Source: Kuafuiihalomonas sp039024635
Lineage (GTDB): Bacteria; Myxococcota; Kuafuiibacteriia; Kuafuiibacteriales; Kuafuiibacteriaceae
Reading direction: 5' to 3'
DNA length: 64,000 bases
NCBI GenBank assembly: GCA_039024635.1
Contig: JBCCQA010000023.1
Location: 1 to 64,000 of the forward strand
Shown here: positions 25,380 to 33,149 of the stretch, piece after piece
Layout: the number at the start of each line of letters is the position of its first letter
Numbering within the stretch: position 1 is the first letter of the stretch
Position numbers and translations under genes: made by a program
The notes under the pieces: model-generated
Databases searched by the model: none
Told to the model about the DNA's origin: nothing
What the model saw: only the letters and a program-made list of their open reading frames with translations

Positions 25380-27059
25380 ATGAAGCGCTGGGCCGCGTGC
25401 ATCTTGGTTTTGACGGCTTGCTCGGGCGAGCTCGCCGGGCCGAGTCGCGAAGTCGTGGATCCCGTGGGCTCGGGTCGCCCGAGCGACGGTGACCCTTCGA
25501 CGCCGGACGTCGTCCCCGACGTACCCATGGTGGCCCAGCCGGAGTTCCCGGCGCCCCGGCCGCAGGTGGCCCGCCTGAGCCACGATCAATACGTCAACTC
25601 GGTTCAGGACGCTTTCGGGGTCGACGCTTCGGCGGCAGCCCAGGGCTTTCGAAGTGATTCGGGCGGTGGCGGCTTCCTATTCAACAACCCGGTCGACCTC
25701 GAGGTCGACGACGCGCTGTGGGATGGCTACCGCCGGGCCGCCGGGCAGCTTGCGCGCGACATCCTGGCCAATCAGGCCACCATGGAAGGGCTGACGGCCG
25801 GCGCCGTCGACACCGGTGAAGCGGCCCGCGCCATGGCGCTGATCCAGGAGGCCGGCCTGCGGCTACATCGACGCCCCCTCACCGAAGACCAGGTCCAGGC
25901 CTACCTGAGCGTGTACCAGGCCGGCGCGGACGAGGGCTTCGACTCGGGGGCCGAGCTCGTGCTGTCGGCCATGCTCCAATCGCCGCGCTTTATCTACCGG
26001 GTCGAGACCAACGGACTGAGTGAAGACGGCGTGATCTTCTTGGACGCCTGGGAGCTCGCCTCGCGGCTCTCATTCTTCTTGTGGAACAGCGGACCCGATG
26101 CAGCTCTGCGGGCCGCGGCCGCCGACGGGTCCTTGCTGCAGACGGCGAGCTTGGAGGCCCAGACGGCCCGGATGCTGGCCGACCCGAGGGCGGAGTCGAT
26201 CGTCCTGTCCTTCCACGAGCAACTCTTGAAGGTCGTCAACTACGACGGTATCTCTCCCAACCCGACCTTCTTTCCCGACGCCCCCGACAACCTGCCCGAA
26301 CTGGCCCGAGAGGAGACTCGGCGCTTCTTGAGCATGCTCTTCGGAGAGGCCCAGGGCTACCGGGAGTTCCTGACCTCCAACGAGACCTTCGTCGAGCAGG
26401 AGCTAGCGGCGCTGTACGAGCTAGAAGGGGACTTCGGGGCCGAGTTCCGGCGGGTCAGCCTGCCCGAGAACCGGCGAAACGGAATCTTCACCCAGATCGG
26501 CTTCCTGGCTGCCAACTCGAGCAGCGTGAACCCAAACATCATTCACCGCGGCGTGTTCCTGAACAACTACGTGGTCTGCAACACGCTGAATCCGCCCCCG
26601 GCCGACATTCCGCCCCTGCCGCCGAGCATGGGTCGGACGAACCGAGAGACGGTTCGGGACCACACCGAGCAGGCCGGCACCTCCTGTCAGGGCTGCCACG
26701 CGCCCTTCATCAACCCACTGGGCTACGCCTTCGAGAGCTTCGACGCCATCGGTCGATGGCGGACCGAGGACAACGGTTTCCCGGTGGACACCACGGCTGA
26801 GCCCTTCATCGGCGACGCGATGGTGCCTGTCCAGGGCGCCCTGGAGCTGACCGAGCAGATGGCGTCCCTTCCCACGGTCCACGCTTGCTTCGCGGAGCAC
26901 TGGGTCAGCTACGCCTTCGGACAGCCGGCTGCGGACGAGGACCAGACCCTGATCGACCGGTTGGGCACCGCTTCCCTGGAGGGCGCCTCGATTCGAGAGC
27001 TCATCGTGGAGGTCGTGAAGAGCCGGCCCTTCCGGAGCCGGGATCTGGAGAACGGATGA
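25380..27059 (+). CDS. DUF1592-family lipoprotein with one CxxCH heme motif
   Basis: About 559 residues from the ATG at 25380. Lipobox LVLTAC. Domain order is DUF1587 (RLSHDQYVNSVQDAFG), DUF1595 (HRRPLTEDQVQAYL), DUF1592 (SPRFIYRVE..ELASRLSFFLWNSGPD), DUF1588 (NGIFTQIGFLAANSSSVNPN, RGVFLNNYVVCN) and DUF1585 (IRELIVEVVKSRPFR). CQGCH is a c-type heme attachment motif inside the DUF1588 part. These multidomain proteins are known mainly from Planctomycetota and Myxococcota and their function is not established. The gene overlaps the DUF1552 gene by 4 nt, a pairing that is widespread. Confidence 0.9.
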   Translation: MKRWAACILVLTACSGELAGPSREVVDPVGSGRPSDGDPSTPDVVPDVPMVAQPEFPAPRPQVARLSHDQYVNSVQDAFGVDASAAAQGFRSDSGGGGFLFNNPVDLEVDDALWDGYRRAAGQLARDILANQATMEGLTAGAVDTGEAARAMALIQEAGLRLHRRPLTEDQVQAYLSVYQAGADEGFDSGAELVLSAMLQSPRFIYRVETNGLSEDGVIFLDAWELASRLSFFLWNSGPDAALRAAAADGSLLQTASLEAQTARMLADPRAESIVLSFHEQLLKVVNYDGISPNPTFFPDAPDNLPELAREETRRFLSMLFGEAQGYREFLTSNETFVEQELAALYELEGDFGAEFRRVSLPENRRNGIFTQIGFLAANSSSVNPNIIHRGVFLNNYVVCNTLNPPPADIPPLPPSMGRTNRETVRDHTEQAGTSCQGCHAPFINPLGYAFESFDAIGRWRTEDNGFPVDTTAEPFIGDAMVPVQGALELTEQMASLPTVHACFAEHWVSYAFGQPAADEDQTLIDRLGTASLEGASIRELIVEVVKSRPFRSRDLENG

Positions 27060-28495
27060 TGAAGAGCACGCGACGACTATTCCTGCGAGGCGTCGGCGGG
27101 GCCGTCCTGGGCCTGCCTGCCCTGGAGAGCCTGGGCCTGGGCCGGAACGCCTTCGCCCAGACCGGACCCGAAGAAGTGCCGCCCTTCGCCGTCTTCTTTC
27201 GCCAAGCCAACGGCGTGGCCCAGCAGCAGAGCAACCGCCAGATCGGCGACGAGCCCGAGCGCTTCTTCGCCCGCGAATTCGGAGCCCTGACCGAAGCCAG
27301 CATGGAAGGCCGAGCCGTGGGTGAGCTAGCCCGGCATCGACAGAACCTGCTGGTGCTCCAGGGGGTCCACTACGACTGGTACTCCTACGGAGACGGTCAC
27401 GCGAACGGCGCTCTTCAGGCCCTGACGGGCCAGGGTCCGGCAGAGGAGAACCGGGGCGGCGGCTCGGAAGCAGGCGGCGAGTCCCTGGACAACCGAATCG
27501 GCCGAGAGCTCAACCCCGACGGTCGAGACTCCATGTTCCTGTACGCCGGTCGCAACGGAGGCTGGCTGGGCGGCGCATGCATCTCGCACCGGGGACGGAA
27601 TGCCCGCCGAAGCGCCATCAACAACCCCTGGAACGCTTATCAGGCATTCGTGGGGGTCGATGGCGGGCTCAGCCCCGAGGCCCAAGAGCGCCTCCGAGGC
27701 CGGAGGGAGAGCGTGAACGACCTGGTCCGAGGGCAGCTACAGGCGCTCTTGAGCCGACCCGAGCTCTCGGCCGCCGACCGTCAGCGCTTGGACCTTCACA
27801 TGAGCTCCATTCGAGAGCTCGAGGTCACCCTGTCCTGTCGGATGGACGAAGAGGCCGAGCGGGCGGTGGAGGGCGCGGAGTCCTTCTTCGACTCGACCAA
27901 CGGCGACGAGGCCCTGGCTACGGCGCGACTCCACATGGACGTGGCAGCCGCGGCCATCGCCTGCGGTTGGACCCGCTCGGTGGCCATCCAGGTCGGCAGC
28001 GGCAACGACGCCTCCACCCGCTACCGGAACCTGGATTCCGGCGAGATGATGGAGAACTACCACTACCTGAGCCACCGGATCTTCAGCCACGGCGGCAACG
28101 GCGACGTGATCCCGGACTCGGACCGGCTCCACCACTTCGTGGACGTCCAGTTCGCTCAGACCTTCGGGCACCTGCTGGACCGGCTGAGCGCCTACGAGAT
28201 GCCGGGCGGTCAGACCCTGCTCGCTCACGGCGTGGCGGCTTGGTACAACGACAACAGCAACGGCCCGCCCCACGGCATCAAGAACGTCCCCTGGGTGCTA
28301 GCCGGGTCCGCAGGGGGAAAGCTCCGCCAGGGCGAGATGATCGACCTCAGCCCGGGCTCGAACACCGAAAACCACTGCCGTCTGCTGAACACCATCGGGA
28401 CCGTGGTCGGCCTCCGGACCCCTGGAATGGACATCCTCAACGACTTCGGGGACCCCAACCGGGAAAAGGGCGTGATGTCTCAGCTGTTGATCTGA
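27056..28495 (+). CDS. DUF1552-family protein, Tat-exported
   Basis: About 479 residues, start at ATG 27056 overlapping the DUF1592 stop; a second ATG follows at 27059. The N-terminus has the twin-arginine motif STRRLFLRG and a hydrophobic stretch ending in AFAQ, so it should be exported folded. The rest matches DUF1552, a relative of alkaline-phosphatase/sulfatase-like DUF1501 proteins, with conserved ALTGQG, SLDNRIG, HGVAAWYNDNSNGPPHG and AGSAGGKLRQG stretches. It probably works with the upstream heme lipoprotein in the periplasm. The substrate is unknown. Confidence 0.88.
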   Translation: MMKSTRRLFLRGVGGAVLGLPALESLGLGRNAFAQTGPEEVPPFAVFFRQANGVAQQQSNRQIGDEPERFFAREFGALTEASMEGRAVGELARHRQNLLVLQGVHYDWYSYGDGHANGALQALTGQGPAEENRGGGSEAGGESLDNRIGRELNPDGRDSMFLYAGRNGGWLGGACISHRGRNARRSAINNPWNAYQAFVGVDGGLSPEAQERLRGRRESVNDLVRGQLQALLSRPELSAADRQRLDLHMSSIRELEVTLSCRMDEEAERAVEGAESFFDSTNGDEALATARLHMDVAAAAIACGWTRSVAIQVGSGNDASTRYRNLDSGEMMENYHYLSHRIFSHGGNGDVIPDSDRLHHFVDVQFAQTFGHLLDRLSAYEMPGGQTLLAHGVAAWYNDNSNGPPHGIKNVPWVLAGSAGGKLRQGEMIDLSPGSNTENHCRLLNTIGTVVGLRTPGMDILNDFGDPNREKGVMSQLLI

Positions 28496-28522
28496 GCCCC
28501 GAGCCGCGGCAAGTCCGAGCTG

Positions 28523-29680
28523 TTGGCTCGGATCCTCGTCGTCACCAACACCGACTTCTTCATGCGGCTCTTTTTGGAGCCCCTCGTCGGGGAGCTCGAT
28601 CGTCGCGGCCACGCGGTGGAGCTTTGCTGTAACGGAGAGGCTTTGGGTCCGGCCCTGAGCGGCTACCCCCACCACCCTTTCGATTTTCCAAGCCGGCCCG
28701 CGCCCATGGACTTTCTCCGGGCCGGGCTACGCATGCGTCGATTGCTCCAGAGGGGGCGCTTCGACTTGGTGAACAGCCACAACCGCAACGCTTCCATCGT
28801 GGCGCGCTCGGCAGCGGCTGGAACAGGAATCCACAGCGTCTACACGGCCAACGGCTACTACTTCAACGACGCCCAAGGGCCCGGGGCCTACGCGGCGTCG
28901 GTCGCCCTGGAGACCGCGCTCGGCGGAGTGACTTCTCTCACGCTCAGCCAAACCGAAGAGGATGCGAATCTAATGCGGCGGTGGCGCCTCGCACCTCGGG
29001 ACAGGATTCGCGTCATTGGCAACGGGGTGGATCTGGAGCGGTTCCGCCCCGCCGAAGGTCGCCTCCGCGCAAAAAGGGAGCGTGAACTTGGTCTGCCGTC
29101 GGGCCGCTTTCGCTTCATCGCCGTTGGTCGATTGGTGGAGGGTAAAGGCTTTCAGGACCTCCTGGAGGCCTTTGCGCGACTGGCCGGACGCCATATGAGC
29201 ATCGAACTGCTTCAAGTGGGCGGGAACATCGCTCAAGACATCTCCCCCTTCCAGGCTGCCTACCAAGAGCGGATCCAAGCGCTAGGCCTGGGGGACCGGG
29301 TCCTGATGACGGGAATGACAGCACAAGTCCCCGCCTATCTCTCGGTCTCCGACGTATATGTCACCCCTTCGTACTGGGAGGGCCTCTCGCGTAGCTTGCT
29401 CGAGGGGATGGCGATGGGCCTTCCGGTGTTGGCCACCCAGATTCGTGGCGCGCGAGAGGTCGTGCGCCACGGACAGAACGGCTACCTGTACCCCCCGCAC
29501 GACGTAAGGTCTCTGACGGAGCTCATGGAGCGAATGGTCATGGCGTCAATGAACGAACGCCTTGCTCTGGGCCAGGCAGCGAGGTCCGACATCGTGCGCA
29601 GCTTCGAACTGAAGGATTACACCGACCGACAGGCGGACGCCATCGACGCAGTCCTTGAAGGTCTCGTGTCACGGAATTGA
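28523..29680 (+). CDS. Family-4-type glycosyltransferase (EPS locus, gene 1)
   Basis: 385 residues, TTG start at 28523. It has a GT-B fold: N-domain with RILVVTNTDFFMRLFLEPL and FDLVNSHNRNASIVA, then the C-domain with RIRVIGNGVDLERF, FIAVGRLVEGKGFQDLLEAF and the EGLSRSLLEGMAMGLPVLAT nucleotide-sugar site (EX7E). It resembles EpsD/WbpH-type transferases, often adding N-acetylhexosamines. It opens the large polysaccharide locus. The TTG has no strong Shine-Dalgarno. Confidence 0.9.
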   Translation: MARILVVTNTDFFMRLFLEPLVGELDRRGHAVELCCNGEALGPALSGYPHHPFDFPSRPAPMDFLRAGLRMRRLLQRGRFDLVNSHNRNASIVARSAAAGTGIHSVYTANGYYFNDAQGPGAYAASVALETALGGVTSLTLSQTEEDANLMRRWRLAPRDRIRVIGNGVDLERFRPAEGRLRAKRERELGLPSGRFRFIAVGRLVEGKGFQDLLEAFARLAGRHMSIELLQVGGNIAQDISPFQAAYQERIQALGLGDRVLMTGMTAQVPAYLSVSDVYVTPSYWEGLSRSLLEGMAMGLPVLATQIRGAREVVRHGQNGYLYPPHDVRSLTELMERMVMASMNERLALGQAARSDIVRSFELKDYTDRQADAIDAVLEGLVSRN

Positions 29681-29775
29681 CGCTACGGCGGCTATTACGC
29701 TGGCTCAAGAACCTCTCCTTCGACCCGAACCAATTGAATGTCGACCCATCGGGGGGGCACCGACGGGGGAGCGTC

Positions 29776-30375
29776 ATGGGTCAATTTGACAACAGTTCCA
29801 GTCGCCTTTACTTCGCGGTCGGCATGCTCCGTCTTGGACTCCTTTTGCTCGTGGGCCTCACGACCAGCCCGGCCTGGGCGCAAACCTCGGAGGGCGCCGA
29901 CAAGAAGCGCATCGACCCATTCGAAGTGGCCCGCAAGACGCCGCTCGACGAGAAGACCTCGAACCTGGAGAAGCTGCTCAGTAAACAGAGGTCCGACGTC
30001 AGCCGAACGGCCGGTTTCCTAAGGGAGGCACGCGCCGATAAAGACCTTGTGCGGGCCAACTGCTTGGAGCAGAAGCTCAAGCTGCTCTCCGCTCTCCTGA
30101 AGTTGTCGGAGGCGTCTGCCCAGAAGCTGGTCGAGGCCGTCGCCAATCGGAACGACGACATGGTGGACCAGAGCTATGCCAAGCTCCTGATCGCTTCACA
30201 GCGAAGCGGGGCCATCGCAGCCGAGGCGAACCAATGCGTTGGGGCCACTGCTGTCTTCTCCGGCACGACGGAAATCACAGTCAATCAGGATGAAGCCATC
30301 GGTGCGGCCGACCCGACGAGTTCGGTCATACCTCCTCCGGTCGTCAACACGCCGCCCGTGTCGAGCTCCTTTTAA
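29776..30375 (+). CDS. Small exported helical protein of the EPS locus
   Basis: About 199 residues from the ATG at 29776, which has GGGGGAG in front; a TTG at 29677 is the alternative. The signal peptide ends at PAWAQ (about residue 35). The mature part (about 50-165) is a predicted helical hairpin or coiled coil with heptad-like Leu spacing and two Cys (in RANCLEQ and NQCVG) that could form a disulfide. The C-terminus is a Pro/Val/Ser-rich tail. I recognise no family. Its place directly before the outer-membrane barrel gene (11 nt) suggests a periplasmic partner of the export machinery. Confidence 0.65.
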   Translation: MGQFDNSSSRLYFAVGMLRLGLLLLVGLTTSPAWAQTSEGADKKRIDPFEVARKTPLDEKTSNLEKLLSKQRSDVSRTAGFLREARADKDLVRANCLEQKLKLLSALLKLSEASAQKLVEAVANRNDDMVDQSYAKLLIASQRSGAIAAEANQCVGATAVFSGTTEITVNQDEAIGAADPTSSVIPPPVVNTPPVSSSF

Positions 30376-30386
30376 CCACTACGTCC

Positions 30387-31634
30387 ATGATGCTCTCAGC
30401 CGCCATCCTGTCCGTGGGCCTATTCTCGGCTCAAGCTCCGACTTCGACGCAGCTAGGCGTCAAGGTCGGTGAGAAGTCGCGGGTCCATGCCGACGTCACC
30501 ACGAGCGTCCTCTACGACAGCAACGTCGACCGCTTGGACACCAATCGAAATCCCAACGACCTCGACGGCTCTGACGGTCGGGTCGTCGTCACTCCGGGAC
30601 TCGAGCTGGACGTCCCTGGGCGAAAGCTCCAACTCTTCATGCGAGCCGAGGGCTCGATCAACCATCGGTTCGGCCTCAACAGCCGGCCCCAGCAGACGCT
30701 GGCTGGCTTTCGCGGCATCGTTGGCGCGGAGGTTGGGGCCCGTCAGGCTCCTGTGGCACTGCGGGTTCGGAACACGATCATCAGGACGCCCACCCTCATC
30801 GGTGAGCCTGGAACGATTCTGGAAGACGAGCAGGTCTTCACCGCCTGGACCAACGTAGGAAGGGTCGGTCTCGTCTTCCGGCCAGGCGGGGGCGCCCTGG
30901 AGATATCGACCACCTACCTCAATCAGCTTCAGATCTTCGACGATGACTCTCCTGTGGATGGGGGGGCCCTACCCGACACTCAGACCCATGGCGCCGAGCT
31001 GGACGTTCGATACAGCTTCCTTCCCAAGACGGCGGCCTTCCTCACCACTGAACTCTCGGTGTTCGACGTCTTGGGCGACGATACCGCCCTCGGCCAGACT
31101 CAGACGGCCGCGCCCTTCCGGGTCGTCGGAGGCGTGAGCGGCCAAGTCAGCCGTAGACTGTCGGCCGAGATCGCCGCGGGCTATGGGAACGTCCTCGTCT
31201 TCGATGGGGGTGCCTTCAGCAGTGTCGACAACCAGCTCAACCGAGAGACGGTGATTGCGAGAACTCGCCTCCGGTACGACGTGTCCTCCCAGGCCCGTCT
31301 TACCCTCAGTTTCGCTCGTATCGCAGAGCCCATCCTGGTCGAAGCAGCGGTGGTTCGGAACCGTGGCGAGTTCCGCGCCGATGCCATGGTGGCGTCCCGC
31401 TTGCTGTTGAATGCGCTGGTCGCCTACGAGAATCGGAACTTCAGCGCGTCGGCTACCGACGCCAACGTCGTGATCGGCGACGCAGGTGCCGAGATGTTCG
31501 TGCTGCCCTGGCTGAGCTTTCTCGCTCGCTACCGGGTCTTCTTTCAGGACGCCAACGACGACGACCTTCCCCCGCCCTTCTTGGGCGACTTCACCCGCCA
31601 CCAGATCATAGGAGCCGCCAGGGCTCGGTACTGA
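30387..31634 (+). CDS. Outer-membrane beta-barrel of the polysaccharide exporter
   Basis: 415 residues. A signal peptide (to about residue 17, FSAQA) is followed by a long run of amphipathic beta-strands with the LYDSNVDRL opening, typical of BBP2-like EPS barrels. It ends in an outward strand, IIGAARARY, with a C-terminal aromatic as in BAM substrates. In Myxococcus xanthus, 18-strand barrels encoded beside short OPX proteins (EpsX-type) form the outer-membrane part of a composite translocon. The OPX protein at 35585 here is short and lacks a membrane-crossing C-terminal helix, so this barrel is the likely outer-membrane channel. Confidence 0.78.
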   Translation: MMLSAAILSVGLFSAQAPTSTQLGVKVGEKSRVHADVTTSVLYDSNVDRLDTNRNPNDLDGSDGRVVVTPGLELDVPGRKLQLFMRAEGSINHRFGLNSRPQQTLAGFRGIVGAEVGARQAPVALRVRNTIIRTPTLIGEPGTILEDEQVFTAWTNVGRVGLVFRPGGGALEISTTYLNQLQIFDDDSPVDGGALPDTQTHGAELDVRYSFLPKTAAFLTTELSVFDVLGDDTALGQTQTAAPFRVVGGVSGQVSRRLSAEIAAGYGNVLVFDGGAFSSVDNQLNRETVIARTRLRYDVSSQARLTLSFARIAEPILVEAAVVRNRGEFRADAMVASRLLLNALVAYENRNFSASATDANVVIGDAGAEMFVLPWLSFLARYRVFFQDANDDDLPPPFLGDFTRHQIIGAARARY

Positions 31635-31641
31635 GACAAGC

Positions 31642-33147
31642 GTGATCACATTCATCACCGCCTTCGTCTCCGCTTGCCTGGTCTCGGCCTTGCTGACTCC
31701 GGTCATCACGGCTCTGGCTCATCGCCAAGGATGGCTGGACGTTCCCACCGAGTCCCGCAAGGTCCACCGTCGGCCGGTTCCCCGACTCGGAGGCGTGGCC
31801 GTGGTGGTGGCCTTCATGACTCCGCTGCTGGGTCTGCTTCTCGTCGGCAATCACGCGTCTCAGCTGCTGTACCAAGACGAGCGTCTGACCTTGGGTCTGT
31901 TGCTTGGCGGCATCGCCATCGTTGCCCTGGGCGTCTACGATGATCTCAAGGGCGCCGACGCTCGACTGAAACTGGGCGTTCAGAGTTCCGTGGCCATTCT
32001 GGTTTGGGCCCTCGGCTTCCGCATCGAATTGCTCGGCAATCCGCTGGGGGACCCCTTCGCGACCGGAATCCTCTCTCTGCCTATCACGTGGCTTTGGGTC
32101 GTGGGCGTCATCAACGCGATGAACCTGATCGACGGGCTCGACGGCCTGGCCTCAGGCATCGCGCTCTTTGCCTCGGGCGTGCTCTTCTGTGTCGCACTGA
32201 CCGACAACGCCATCGTCCTCTGCTTGCTCACCGCTTCGCTGGGCGGCGCAATTCTGGGATTCCTCTTCTTTAACTTCAATCCGGCGCGAATCTTCCTCGG
32301 AGACTCGGGTTCCATGTTTCTTGGGTTCCTGCTCGCCAGCATCTCCATCTGGGCCCAGCGCAAAGGCACGACGGCGGCAGCCCTCTTGGTCCCCGTCCTG
32401 GCCTTGGGTCTGCCCATCCTGGATACGAGCCTGTCCTTCATCCGGCGCTTGGCGCGTGGAACGAGCCCGTTCAAAGCCGACCGAGATCATGTTCATCATC
32501 GACTAATGGATCTCGGTCTGACCCACCGAGGTACGGTTTTGACCCTCTACGCCACCAGCGCAGTCTTCTCGATGGGAGCTTTGGCCCTGCTGAACGATGA
32601 CCCCCTGGTCCATGTCATATCTGGGACCTCGGTCGGATTCGTCGTCGTGCTCCTGCTCCGGAGAATCGGCGTGTTCAACTCTCAACATCAAGCTCAGGAG
32701 TTAGAGACCATGCGGCAGCGTGTTCGCCGTGCAAGCCGCCGAATCCGGTCCGCGGACAGCGCGGATGAAGCGTGGAACGCGACCCAGGATGCGTTGCGCA
32801 GCCTTGGCGTCATCGACGCAAAGCTGTCCTGGGACGAGGCACCACTGTCGAAGGAAGTGACCACGACGAGCCTGCTGTCGGGGTCAGCCGCGCACGCAGG
32901 ATCGGTCGAGTTCCGTGACGTCCAGATCTTCGACGAATCTGGCGCGTACGGAACCCTGAGTCTGGGCGTCCCGTCCCGGGTCAGCCGCTATCGTTACTTC
33001 GAGGGCTGTCTCGAGCTCCTGAGTGACGCACTGGCCGAGTATGGCTCTGGAGAGCGCGAGAGCCTCGATCTAGAGCCTGTTCCCGGTGAGGTGGTCCCCT
33101 TGCGGTCCAATGCTGCGGCCGGTTCGGACCTGACCCTCTTCGGCTGA
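31642..33147 (+). CDS. WecA/MraY-like polyprenyl-phosphate sugar-1-phosphate transferase with extra C-domain
   Basis: 501 residues, GTG start. The first 345 residues are the multi-helix PNPT core: RKVHRRPVPRLGG, the Mg-binding GVYDDLKG, NAMNLIDGLDGLASG, FNFNPARIFLGDSGS and HVHHRLMDLGLTHR, the last being characteristic of WecA/TagO. It would transfer a HexNAc-1-phosphate to undecaprenyl phosphate to start the repeat unit. Unusually, about 150 residues follow (Arg-rich helix, then an alpha/beta domain ending in SDLTLFG) that are absent from standard WecA. This tail may be a regulatory or docking domain. Confidence 0.9.
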   Translation: MITFITAFVSACLVSALLTPVITALAHRQGWLDVPTESRKVHRRPVPRLGGVAVVVAFMTPLLGLLLVGNHASQLLYQDERLTLGLLLGGIAIVALGVYDDLKGADARLKLGVQSSVAILVWALGFRIELLGNPLGDPFATGILSLPITWLWVVGVINAMNLIDGLDGLASGIALFASGVLFCVALTDNAIVLCLLTASLGGAILGFLFFNFNPARIFLGDSGSMFLGFLLASISIWAQRKGTTAAALLVPVLALGLPILDTSLSFIRRLARGTSPFKADRDHVHHRLMDLGLTHRGTVLTLYATSAVFSMGALALLNDDPLVHVISGTSVGFVVVLLLRRIGVFNSQHQAQELETMRQRVRRASRRIRSADSADEAWNATQDALRSLGVIDAKLSWDEAPLSKEVTTTSLLSGSAAHAGSVEFRDVQIFDESGAYGTLSLGVPSRVSRYRYFEGCLELLSDALAEYGSGERESLDLEPVPGEVVPLRSNAAAGSDLTLFG

Positions 33148-33149
33148 GA

